64,000 bases of DNA from Blasia pusilla (Eukaryota; Marchantiophyta; Marchantiopsida; Blasiales). Shown piece after piece: positions 48,251-59,052 of the stretch; position 1 is the first letter of the stretch, and each line of letters starts with the position of its first letter. A program made the position numbers and the translations under genes. The stretch spans positions 37,696,001 to 37,760,000 of the forward strand of contig CM114274.1 of the NCBI GenBank assembly GCA_050084515.1, written 5' to 3'. The notes beneath the pieces are model-generated. The model was not told the origin of the DNA, made no database searches, and saw only the letters and a list, made by a program, of their open reading frames with translations.

Positions 48251-50109
48251 TGCCTGTATTCATCACGGACGGACTGCCGTCCGCTAACATTCGTACACCG
48301 CTGCATCCACCCATCCACGTAGGTGAGCACGACGCGCTCATTACCCTCCATCGCGGTTTCCGTCGAGGGAACTACAAGGGAATCAACGGGTACGTGGACG
48401 TGCACCTATGGCCTATTCTACGGGCGTTTAGCTTCTTTTCTAAGATATTTTAGAGGTTTCTAAGTCATTGCTCGCTTTCTAATTGCCGGCTTAAGTTTGT
48501 TTTCTTTTTCCATCCATTTATAGGTAAAGGGGGTGCCTTTTTTTTTTGTCAAGGGGACGTTTGATTCTGACGTCCCATTGCACACGTTCATTTAGGAATT
48601 TCCAGGAAATCAAATAAAATAGAATTTTATTTTATTGGGTTTGATTCAAGTTTTTTTCAAAAGTATTCTAATCATGGGAATGGCTAACACCCCCTCCTTC
48701 TCCTATTTTTAGAGATAATTTCACTTCTTATATAAAAAATTCGCAATGAACAAGCATTACTCCTCTTCACTTCGTCCCACGACCCTAAACCCTAAATAAC
48801 CCCCTTTCAAATACAAGATAATTTGACTCTTTCTAAATTCTATCACATACTATTTTACTAGACCAAAAATGACCTCGTCCAAAAACCTAAGACCTAAGGA
48901 AATAACATTAACAATAGATTAAGTCCATGCTTGTTACATAACTTGATAATAGTCTAAGAGAAATCCCCCTCTCAAACTTTGGTTATTTTTTAATTAATTA
49001 TTGATTAGAAATTCACCCTCATATAGAGATGAATTTGTTAAACAAATTCTTGATCTTAACTCCCCATCTTAAACTCTACTCATGATAACACTTATATTTC
49101 CATGTTGTACCCTAGCCTCTCTCAAAACTCACGGTATGTGACCAAAAAATGTGGTCTGTTGAAGCCAAATTTTTTTTATGTATCTATACATCCATATACA
49201 AGAACAATTGGACACATCCCAATCTCCCACTAGCTATTTGTTAGGTCCTCTAACTTCAAATAGCCACATACATATATAGAGATATGCATCTTTCAATGTT
49301 AGGATCAAGAAATCTAATAGTATGTTAGTCCATTATTACTCATCTTCTTGCAATCTACCAACATCAAGATTTCTCTTATAATCTACCAATGAGATCATGG
49401 ATACATATGGTATAAAGCCAATATCCATGAGGAACCATATTAATTAGGAGGCGCAATCAAACTCAACATATGTTACTATCTTAAACATCCATCATAGACC
49501 AACGTCATGGTTGCTCCCACAATAGACCCACAAAACATAAATCTAGGTTGTGGATGTTAAAGTAGGGATCTTAATGCATAAAAAATAAATTGTGCAAAGT
49601 AAATCTTGGAGCCCAAATAGAGAAGGAAAACATTAAGATGACCCGGACTTTAGCCATGGATATGCTTGGCCAATCCTATCTATATAACTTATTTGAGTAT
49701 ACGGAGGAGGCATGCCACATGGAAGAATAAGATTAGGTGAGGTGGTAGTGTGAAAGCTATGCACTACCGCCTCACCCATAGATTTGTGTTGAAGATTTGA
49801 AGAGTGATAGGCCCTATAAAAAGATTTCCTTTGATTTTTCACTATTTTTAATCAATTTATGTTGTTCCTTCATGATTCATCCATGATTTTTTCATCATCA
49901 TTTGATGACTATATTTCCAACTTATTCCATAAAGCACTTGATTTGGAGTATGCAACATTGGAATTAGTGGATGTCATACATTACTATGATTTGACTTAGT
50001 CTTCGTCATCATGTTTAAGTTTGTAATCCAATTATCAAATGAGGCAATTATAGATTAATATGTGTGCGCTACGTCTGCCAATCATGATTTCAAAATGCCA
50101 TGAGGAAGT
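48251..50109. other. Intergenic, AT-rich
   Basis: I recognise no gene or repeat boundary in this stretch. Short frames (49633-49842) have no motif. Confidence 0.4.
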
Positions 50110-51098
50110 TGTCACGTCTTTTAGGATAGATCAGTGAGATCTAGTAGAGCGTGATCGTGAGTAGTGGAGGAGAGGCATAGTAGGTCGAGGATGACTTGCT
50201 GAGGCCCCAGAAAACGTGAGAGAACAGGTTTCCCTTTCGTTTCGGCTTATTTGGAACCATATTGAGGAATTTACTATTTTAGGTAATTACCATTTTGAGT
50301 ATATGATCGACTTCATATTTTTGGTAAGTGACCCTTGACCTCCTACATTAGGTGAAGAGCCAAGGAGGTGACTTGGGAGCATAGGTTACCATGGAGAGAG
50401 CTTGGGAGAGAGGAGGGGTATACCTCAAGGAGAGAGAGAGCTTGCGAGCTCATTCTCTCTTTGTTGAACCTCTTGGCATGAGGCAACGGAGCTATGGTCT
50501 TGCTTGCCTTGTGTGTGTAACCCAAACCTCTCATTAGGAGAGTGGGTTTGGTTTGACATTGAGAGAGACATGTGAGAGTGCACACATGTGAGAACTATGG
50601 TGTTGTGAGAGATATTAGATCGTATTCCCTATTCAGCGGTTCATGGGAGTGCTCACCGGAGCAAGAGCTGCTTACTTGTGATGTTTCCTTTGATGATTTT
50701 TCGTGTGGAAGAGTGGCGCGCGGAAGTGCTGGCCAATTTTTGATAGGGATTGAGTATGGGGGTGGTTTGGCCCATGCCAATGCTCTCGAGAGCATCATGT
50801 AGCTTGTTGATTTGTATTTTCACAGGTTTTACATTTTCGTTGGGAGAAATCAATGCGGAAGCGCTGCCGAATTTTGTGTAGGAGAAAGAGATATTGGGCC
50901 TTACAACAATCCTTGTCAATTTGTACTAGAATGTCCGATTCAAAATATTTTTTGACGCCGTAGTAGATCGTGAAGCTGTGCACCCTATGCAACAAATAGT
51001 GCGCAATTTAAAGTTGCGAGAAAAAAGTTATGGTCAATCTTACAAAACTGCCATTGCTAGGCGATTTTTAGGGTTAAATTGTTCAAACCCTAAACCAA
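50110..51098 (+). repeat. Left arm of 1-kb inverted repeat (LTR-like)
   Basis: Matches the reverse complement of 55910-56978 at roughly 85-90 percent by eye, from tgtcacgtcttttaggatag through cttgggagcataggttacca to tttttagggttaaattgttc. It begins with TGTCA, as the gypsy LTR at 33722 does. The match ends at ccctaaacca near 51098, where a run of gtcaacggt-like words begins (51120-51240). Confidence 0.8.
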
Positions 51099-51273
51099 CC
51101 GCCACGCTGGCGGCGGCCGTCCCCGTCATAGTCACCGTCAATGGTATGCCATTGATGGTCAACCATCACCATCAATAGTCAACCGTCACTATCAACGGTC
51201 CGTCGTCACCATCAACAGTCCACTGTCCACCGTCCACCATCGGCCGTTGCCGTTTTGGGTTACGGGTTTGAGG

Positions 51274-52163
51274 TTAGGCCTCCTTGATTGCATAGGAAGC
51301 GGGAAAACTCACCAATGTGGGAAAGGTTGCTCGTGGCATGCCAATCCTATTGACCATAGTCAACGGCGGTCGATCATCGTGCCTCATTGCCTGTGATTGA
51401 CGGCCAAGATCCAATATAGAATCCACCAACAAATCAGAGGGACGCTCCACTCTTGCATAAGCCCTCCGCAACACCTCATGTGGTACCAACTTGGTCCACC
51501 AAAGATGCGGGCGGTGTGCTCTAGAATCTACACTCGCCGTATCTAGAAACACTACCGGGCCGATCCCTGCACGCACCAGATGTGCACTCATCACCAAGCG
51601 GGACCTCGAATCACCCAAAATCGGCATATTCTCTAAAATGTATGTTGGAGAACGAGGCTGATGCTCTTGTAAATATCGCAAGATCTGCATCATCTCCCAA
51701 AACAACTTGGACTAAGTGTCAGCTAACCCGCTACCTTTTCCAACACTTGATTGGCCTTGACACGACCAACTAGCAATGACCAAGTCTATGGTCCCTACCC
51801 GCTCCAAGTCCTGCGCCCCCAACAATGAAATGTCCCTTGGTAGGGAACTTTGGTAATCCTGAATGGCGGACGTAGACAACAAGTCGGAAAAGCAGAAGCG
51901 TAACTGCGCCATATGGTGAAATGAAGTGCACCTCATAACATCATCAATCTCCACATACAGGTACTGCTGCACCCGCACTCCAGCGTGCAAAAAACAACTA
52001 ATCCAATGCTGATCTTTCCAAAGAGATCCAACACCCGAATACCCTCCTCTAGGATGTACCATACAATCGGGGTGGTGTACAAAGGGGTCATAGCAACACT
52101 CCTGCCTATCTGTTGCTCCTCCGACCCATCACACTCTAGTGCAAATGTCTCGCTCCACGCGGT
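51274..52163 (-). pseudogene. C5-cytosine DNA methyltransferase (DRM/DNMT3-like) in a retroelement
   Basis: Motif I is seen as EGIRVLDLFG then KISIGLVVF (family usually D-L-F-x-G-I), near 52055-52000. A one-base shift follows, then HAGVRVQQYLYVEID (motif II acidic residue). Motif IV is DLVIASWSCQGQSSVGKGSG, with the catalytic Cys-Gln kept but the usual Pro before it replaced by Ser. Motif VI is PTYILENMP. Motif VIII is SVDSRAHRPHLWWTKLVP. Then comes a target-recognition-like stretch ending FPTLVSFPASYAIKEA. Motifs IX and X are absent because the frame ends at 51274. One in-frame TAG lies at 51712-51714. The frame runs directly from the protease, across a TAG at 52164, so it was part of the polyprotein and not a host gene. 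It is inactive as it stands. Confidence 0.85.
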
Positions 52164-52860
52164 CTACACATGCTCAGTGGCTAAGCGTCGGAGCTCCTCA
52201 GTCGAGCCCCAAAGTTGCACCTCTTCTCCACGGACTGATGCGGCTACCACGACACTCCTCTCCATAGAAATTTCAGGAACGAGAGAATCCTCTACATGCA
52301 CATGTCCCTCAATCAAATCACTAGGCCAAGTGATGGCACTGCTAAATGCTTCTAAGGTCGCCATCTCTCCTGGCCGTCGCTCGATCACTGCACCTGTGAA
52401 TCGAATGGGTAATGAGCTAAGGCGCCCATCACCTGACTGCCATCCTAGCCTGTAGGACGCTAACTCCTCCGAAAAATCCATTGGGTATAACACTACTCCA
52501 CCAACCAAGACGTCGTAGGACTCTGCGTCAGTCACTATCGTCTTGGCTCCCACCACGGACTCATCTGTAGGATGTTCCGGGCGAATCCTCACCACGACCT
52601 CCTATCAGGTGATATACTGTGTGGTACTCGTTCCACCTAGGGATGTCTATATCCGGAATGGACAACACTCCACATCGGCTCTCGTCAAGCCCAATCCTCT
52701 AAATGACGCTTTCCCCAACATCAAGGGTTGCGCTCTTGAATCCAACAAGACGCGTTGCGGACTAAAAGCTCTACCTCCAGGACTCACCAACTGGAAGACC
52801 TCTCCCTAGTTATCCAGCAAAATAACACCAAGAGAAGCCATGACACGCTCTATCGCAGGT
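52164..52860 (-). pseudogene. Retroelement aspartic protease, fused upstream of the methyltransferase
   Basis: Minus-strand reading RVLLDSRAQPLMLGKASFRG (about 52755-52690) is the retropepsin active site with the expected D-S-G changed to D-S-R. After stops near 52645 and 52600 the frame resumes at 52595 with VTDAESYDVLVGGVVLYPMD and YRLGWQSGDGRLSSLPIRF. It continues to EELRRLATEHV at the TAG at 52164. Upstream, IERVMASLGVILLDN precedes it in another frame. The mutated active site and stops make it inactive. Confidence 0.75.
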
Positions 52861-53049
52861 CTAGCGGACATCTTCGCCATCCTAGCAGCCGCAACCTACC
52901 ATGAATCTGACGTGGACGGCCCGAGCATCAACTCCAAGGGCGGGTCCATCACCTCCTATGCAATCACCTCTAAACGTGATGCAGAAACTCCAACTCCATG
53001 CTCACATAACGTAGCGGCCATCCGGAAAACCTCGGCGGGCGTACCCCCA

Positions 53050-54840
53050 ACGTCATAACATCGGAAGCAGAAAATAAAGGAGGGCGGTAAACAACGGTGG
53101 CCGCCCCCAACAACGTGCTTGACACATGCCCCTCATGAGCATCACCAATAGGAGTCGTCGCACTTGCTTCTCCCATCGCCCTCCATGCCTGCACACCAAC
53201 AACATCACCAACTCTCCAGAAACTCTGATCAAGATCCATCGATGGGATCCTCATCGCCTGGGACAACGTGAAAGACTGAGGAAGGCTGGTCTGTTTCTTG
53301 GCTTTCCCTCACTATGGATCCAACTCTGCGGCTGCTCCATCTGGGCAACCCCGCACATCCAACTAGGATCCTCCATATCTCTGGCTGCTCCATATGATGT
53401 CGATGCCATGGATCCGGCATCGGGTAACCTCAATATCATAGCGGCAATCTGCTCTTGTAGCTGCTGTATTTGAGTAGCCATCCCAACCTCACGCCTGACA
53501 TCTCCCTCGATGCGTCTAGATGGTGGGACTCTACCTCCTCCATGGGCAGCTCCACCACCCTGTCGGGAAACTCCTGCTTCTCGTCCCCCAACAAGACCAC
53601 CAGGTGCACGATATCTAGGCCCACCCAGACCGGCTACTCGCTCTGGTGCCCTCTCTGGCCCTCAGTCCGGACGTAACTCAGGGTGTAAATTGAAACAGCT
53701 GGCGCGTGTGTGGCCATACCTCTAACAATAGTCACATTGATAACATCCTGGTGCAGTACCATCTCCTCCTCCATGCTAAGACACAAGTCCATGCTCTTGA
53801 CGAGTGCAATCATGCTGATGATGGGCTCCACCACATTACCAACAAGTAATCGTAGGCGACTGCTGCTGAGCCGCATATGAAGGCGCAGGTCTCTGTGGCA
53901 CTGCCTCTTGGTATCCTCCCTGAGCTTGTGGTGCCACAGTCAATCTATCTCGGAGTCCACGTTGCTACACTAATGGTGCAGACAATCGTGATTGCTCTCG
54001 CCCAAAACCCATGGTGGCTACGCTCTCCTCCGCCATGTTGCACTCAATGTTCTTGGCGGTCCTAAAAACATCTCTCGACGTAGGGGAGGTGTTCATAAGA
54101 AGCACCCCTCTTGCACCTGTGTCCGCAAGATCCGGTCCAGCATTGCGTACCATGATTGGATAGCCAGAGCCTCTCTCACCCCTGAGTGACGTTGATCAAC
54201 CGACGCAAGCGAGTGTAAGCCTTACGTAAACTCTCACATGGGCGCCTTTGAAGTCGTGGATGCTCCGCAACTTCTCCGTCCGCATCCCCTAGTAGATCAC
54301 CCTTAACTCACCAAAGAACTCAACCACGAGGTTGAACCTGGGATGAACCCAACTAGACGGTGCAATTGCTTCAATGCGAGTGACCCCTCCTAAAACATCA
54401 CTAATGGAAGAGGAAGTAGCCTCTCTTAACTCCTCCTCCTCATCTGGAAACGGCTCCGTCCATGACACATAATGTGGGTCATAGTAGAGTGGCCATGCAT
54501 CAATCTCCTGGGCATATCTCTGGGAGAACTATGGTAATCGTCCATGGGCATCCCTCTAAATGCTGGAACATACCATTCCATGCTGTAAACGGGTTGAACT
54601 CTCTAGAGTTCCTAGCCCGCTGTGAGTCACACAAACTTCTAAACTCCGCAATAAAGTTGGGTAGCTCTATAGTGTCTACAACACCCGAAAACCTACGCGG
54701 TCCTCTACCCCGATCATCCATCTCGTACGTCCAACTAATAGGAACACTCAATGTGTACAATGGATCACTAACACACTCCTCTACACACTCCCTCTCATCT
54801 GAAGATGAAACAGAAGGAGATTGAGGTGGTCTCTCACGTG
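53050..54840 (-). pseudogene. Retroelement Gag and zinc knuckle remnant
   Basis: Gag segment at 54760-54500: MDDRGRGPRRFSGVVDTIEL, then PNFIAEFRSLCDSQRARNSR and FNPFTAWNGMFQHLEGCPWT. A region with RRLINVTQG lies near 54190. A CCHC-like knuckle (CYQCDYC, RYGHTRASC with one stop) lies at about 53740-53690. Downstream is a glutamine-rich helix MATQIQQLQEQIAAMILRLP at 53481-53420. Several frameshifts and stops separate the pieces. The role would be capsid formation and RNA packaging. Confidence 0.65.
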
Positions 54841-55109
54841 GAGACGCTCGAAACCTCGCACCACTCCGGGTAAACCCTCAAGAGCTACTCTCAGGTCCAC
54901 TACCTCACCTCTCAAAATCCCGAAAGGACGCCGTGATGGCCCTTGTGCCCCTCTCACACGATCACTCTCAATCTTGCAAGTAATCCCTCAATCACTAAGA
55001 CTAAACATGCGGCTCAATCTACACTCTCTCACTAATACGTGTGTTGTGCAGCAACAAGCGATGCAGTCTCGAAAATCAACTAATCTATGGTCTCATCGAC
55101 AAACCATCC

Positions 55110-55500
55110 TCAACTGTGGACATCCCACACATATCTATGTCCCCTAAACCCATATATCATTGATGTTCTCAGCATCAGCACAAAACCCAATATCCCAAAT
55201 AACTTCCCAATATCCGAAAATCCTTCACACGTACAAGGTAAGAGACCAGAATGGATAATGTGACAAAAATTTCGATGTCGCTCCTCGACAACTGCTAGTC
55301 TGGACCACAACTCGGTCGTGAAGACAACTCCTCCAATCAGCAAGTCGTACTCCTCTCGTACTGACGCTGCTCAAACCTCCTCAATGTGGGGTACAGGTTC
55401 AGCGATCCGGTGCGGCACGAAACGACTACAAACAACACGACACTCAAGAATGGGATACGGCACTCGGCAGCATACCCTCCTCAATCAGAGATTCACACGC
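55110..55500 (-). other. Unassigned open frame upstream of Gag
   Basis: Minus-strand frame 55343-55110 begins MLIGGVVFTTELWSRLAVVE; the preceding bases extend it as EEYDLLIGGVVF. The words resemble YDVLVGGVVLYPMD in the protease of the same element, so it may be a displaced or diverged duplicate of the protease C-terminal region. I do not recognise the remainder. Confidence 0.3.
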
Positions 55501-55909
55501 TCTGCTCCTTAGTGAAGGAGCGGCTCCGCGATTGAGATGGTGCGGTGCGGCCACAAGTGGCACGACGCGGCAATCAGCGCCGCGTTGCAAGTACGGGCGT
55601 CACGGCACAGTACTCGATCGTCGTCGAGCGGCTACCAATCACAACATAGCAACATGAAATGTAAAATCAAACACCATAACCCGAGGTCATCTGCCATCAT
55701 TGGTTGATGAAAAAACTGCGATGACGGTGGCGGCCAAACCAAAGTACGTGGTGGCGGCGCAAGTCAGAGAATCAACGGTCGTCGTGGAAGACCCTCCACT
55801 ACATAATGGCGGAAATGGCAACCAAGGGTGGACAACGTTCGAACGCTGCACTGAGCAACGCTAGGCGGTGCCGGCAGCCGACAGTAGACAATGGACCGTT
55901 GACGGTGAT

Positions 55910-56978
55910 GGTTTAGGGTTTGAACAATTTAACCCTAAAAATCGCCTAACAATGGCAATTTTGCAAGATTGACCATAACTTTTTGCTCGTAATTCCAAAT
56001 TTCCATCATATGTTGCACAGCGTGCATAACTTTAGGATCTACGCGGCGTCAAAAAATATTTTGAATCAGACATTCCAGTAAAAACTGATTGGGACTATCG
56101 TAAAGCCCAATGTCTCTTTCTCCTACCAAAAATTTGATGGCGCTTCCTAGCTGATTTCTCCCAACAAAAATGTAAAACCTGTGAGAACACAAATCAGGAA
56201 GCTATATGGTGCTCCCGAGAGCACCGGCATGGAGCAATCCGCCCCGATACTCAATTCCTATCAAAAATTGGGCAGTGCTTCCACGTGCCACTCTCACGTA
56301 CAAAAATTGGCAAAGCAAAACAGCAAAATCGCACGGCTATTGCTCCGGTGAGTACTCCCACGATCCATGAAGCAGGGAAGATGGTCCCCCAACCTGCACC
56401 AAACATTGAGCAACCAGCGAGCTTCCCCATGAAGCTCTCTCACTCACTCATTCTCTCTTTGTAAAATAAGATCCAATCTCTCTCAACACCATAGCTCTCA
56501 AATGTGTGCACTCTCACATGTCTCTCTCAATGTTAAACCAAACCCACTCTCCTAATGAGAGGCTTGGTTTACACACACAAGGCAAGCAACACCATAGTTC
56601 CGCCGCCTCATGCCAAAAGGTTCAACAAAGAGAGAATGAGCTTTCAAGCTCTCTCTCCTTTAAGTATACCCCTCCCCTCTCCCAAGCTCTCTCCATGATA
56701 TCCTATGCTCCCAAGTCATCTGCTTGGCTCTTGACCTGATGTAGGAGGTCAAGGGCCACTTTAAAAAAATAGAAAGTTGATTATATACTCAAAATGGTAC
56801 TTACCTAAAATAGTAAGTTCTTCAATATGACTTCAAATGAGCCGAAACGAAGGGGAAACATGCTCTCTCAAGTTTCTCGGGGCCCTAGCAGGTCATTCAT
56901 CGACCTACTGAGCTTGTCCTCCACTACTCACAAAGGCGCTCTACTAGATCTCACCGATCTATCCTAAAAGACGTGACA
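55910..56978 (-). repeat. Right arm of 1-kb inverted repeat (5' LTR and leader)
   Basis: Relative to the coding strand this arm is upstream and begins TGTCACGTC at 56978, so it is the likely true 5' LTR plus leader. It contains GA/CT-rich stretches (56440-56720). The inner edge is ggtttagggtttgaac at 55910. I did not find an obvious tRNA primer site. Confidence 0.75.
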
Positions 56979-57844
56979 TGTTCTTACATTTTTTCCCTCA
57001 CTTAAGATATACATATCTAATTATTATATTCAACCAATGGCTCCACTACAACTACAATCTTGCATGGAACAAAGAACTTGGGGATAAATTTTTGACATCT
57101 GAGCCTACTTGACTAGAAAGAGGATGTTATGGTGGTTTCATTTCTTGGCTACTAGTGTCGATGCAATATTGCATCATATCGATATATAAGAGACAAGGTG
57201 CTCCTTTGTGCATGATGGTCCCATGATCCTTTATGTGCATAAGAATTATTTTTCCCTCATGTGGAGACATATACATAATTGCATGATAAGCCACTATTTT
57301 TCCTATGTGTACATCCTTATTCTATCTAATTTTAGATGTTCGAGGGTCATTCATAGGATCTTTGTTCATAATATTTCAAACTCACCAGGGATTGGAGTTG
57401 CTTGCATTATATTCTTCTTTAAGGTCAAGGATGTTTGTACATATGAGGGAAATATCACCAAGAGGCTCTATAATGTAAAAAGTCTACGCTAAATTTGCTT
57501 TAATCTCTAGTCCACAATAATTACATGGAACACAACATGTTTACATTGTCAATTAGTTACAAACAATACTCACAACATCATCGTCAGTCTTCAAATAGGG
57601 ACACTCAACCAAGCTCTTATAGGTATTTCTATTTTACTACGAGAATTGGATATGGCACATAATGCAAGTGTTGTTAAGAAACCAAGGGCAACAGTCCTAA
57701 AATCTTTCAAAATAGATCCATTGATCAGATTTGATCTACTCGAATGAGGGTACTTCAATGATATCACTATCTTACTGCAATACTATGCATGTATATTCAC
57801 CATATCTCCTCAAGTGATTTATTCTCTGCAGATACTCTAATCAC
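56979..57844. other. Intergenic, AT-rich
   Basis: The largest frame, 57208-57492 (plus), has no motif I recognise and is rich in Ile/Phe/His as expected from AT-rich DNA. Nothing else seen. Confidence 0.4.
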
Positions 57845-57929
57845 AATTGGTTCAAACTATACACTAGAAGAAAATTACAAGGCGCGGAGTGCCTTGTAAT
57901 TTTCTTCTAGTGTATAGTTTGAACCAATT
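57845..57929. repeat. Perfect 39-bp hairpin built on CACTA termini
   Basis: Arms 57845-57883 and 57891-57929 are exact reverse complements with the loop gcggagt. Inside each arm is cactagaagaaaattacaag, like a CACTA transposon terminus, so two termini face each other with almost no interior. The identity also covers 16 bases outside the CACTA words. Confidence 0.95.
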
Positions 57930-58160
57930 ACAAAGCACGGAGTGCTGGCAAGTAGCCTAAGGCAATCAGGCCATTTGAGAATCCAACCTTACAAAGATGT
58001 GTGGGTTTTATGACTTTTGTTTATGATGCAAATAACTTAGAGTGAGAATGACTTTATATCCATAGAGTTACAAAAACCAAGTCATATATCTTGAATGACC
58101 ATGAAGACTATAGTAGTTTGTTGACATGGACATATAAAGTGAATCAACAAAGTAATGATT
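57930..58160. mobile_element. CACTA-like subterminal sequence
   Basis: ccatagagttacaaaaacca and aagtcatatatcttgaatga at about 58057-58101 match the subterminal block at 26085-26128 beside another cactagaagaaaa end. This suggests both loci descend from one CACTA family. No transposase is visible. Confidence 0.45.
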
Positions 58161-58679
58161 GCCATGCCATAAAAATATCATTGCCACTTCACATAGATGA
58201 CATGTAAAACTTGACATGTCATGTAACATGCATTGGACAATATGACACAACAATACATGATGCGGCTTAACGGAAAAAAAAATACATGGTATAGATCTTA
58301 TAAAGAGATGAAAAATCCAAAATCATTTTAATAGCACCTTAAGATAATCTGTATGCTCCAATAACATGCAAACACATTGTTGGAGGCATGAATTGATAAT
58401 GGAACATAGATGATTGTAGGAGTTTTTGTTTCATCACAAGTAGTGAACCTTGCGCCTGTTCATCCTTAGGTGAGGCAAACCCAAGGGTTAGCCGTGCCTT
58501 CCTGAATTTCTTGTAGATGCTAAGGGAAAAGTAAGGTCTAAAGGCTAGAGCTGATAGGAGGCAGGAGGAGGCCCTAAGACGGGAGGCTCGGGTAAAATGG
58601 GGCGAAGCAGGGCAAGGTGACCTACGAGCTGCGTGAGCGGAGGTGAAGGGTGTCGTGCGAATCCACATCGTCATACAAC

Positions 58680-59052
58680 ATACATCGTTGACATACCATA
58701 CTCACATACATACATAACATAGACGAGAGTATCCACAAACGCAAGTGTACCACAACTGAAATCCGTGAAAGACCTACTGTCATAAAACACGTTTACAATC
58801 ACATACAATCGAGCCAAACCCACTCCACGATGGGAGAATCTAGATCGAAGCTTGCGGGAAACACCATAGCCAAGAGCTCTACTCACTACCAAGGCTAACT
58901 CCCAACGCAACAGGCTCAACTCAAAGAACTGACTGTTCTTTGAGGGCAAGCCACCTTATATCCTCCAACCTAAGTGCGGGCCCTACTGGGAAAGTCACCC
59001 CCAAGTGAGTAACCCCCAACCCTATGTATGGAACCGCATCTCTACCAAGCCA
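58680..59052 (-). repeat. Probable 3' LTR region of reversed gypsy element
   Basis: It lies just 3' of the minus-strand integrase copy. It carries a TATA-like ggatataagg on the minus strand near 58950, comparable with the LTR layout at 33722-34080. No second LTR was found to define the boundaries. Confidence 0.35.

Larger units (their letters stand above)
50110..56978 (-). mobile_element. Rearranged gypsy-type retroelement carrying a DNA methyltransferase
   Basis: Starts TGTCACGTCTTTTAGGATAG and ends in its reverse complement, with no matching target duplication at the edges. On the minus strand the contents read Gag (about 54830-53900), zinc knuckle (about 53740), aspartic protease (about 52780-52430) and a C5-cytosine methyltransferase (52163-51274). 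RT, RNase H and integrase are missing. The methyltransferase is cut off before its last motifs, where the left arm begins. The arms (50110-51098 and 55910-56978) are inverted rather than direct, so this is not a normal LTR element. The simplest view is that its 3' half was replaced by an inverted copy of the 5' LTR plus leader. Confidence 0.75.

Noticed and set aside
46317-48453. Many short frames on both strands
   Set aside because: They fall in the promoter and 5' UTR side of the RING-H2 gene and share no motifs.
50110-56978. Mutator-like or DIRS element on account of long inverted ends
   Set aside because: No MULE transposase or tyrosine recombinase is seen, there is no 9-bp target duplication, and the contents are gypsy-type Gag and protease with TGTCA LTR-style termini.
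57208-57492. 94-residue plus-strand frame
   Set aside because: The AT-rich composition explains its Ile/Phe/His content. It has no motif and no supporting context.
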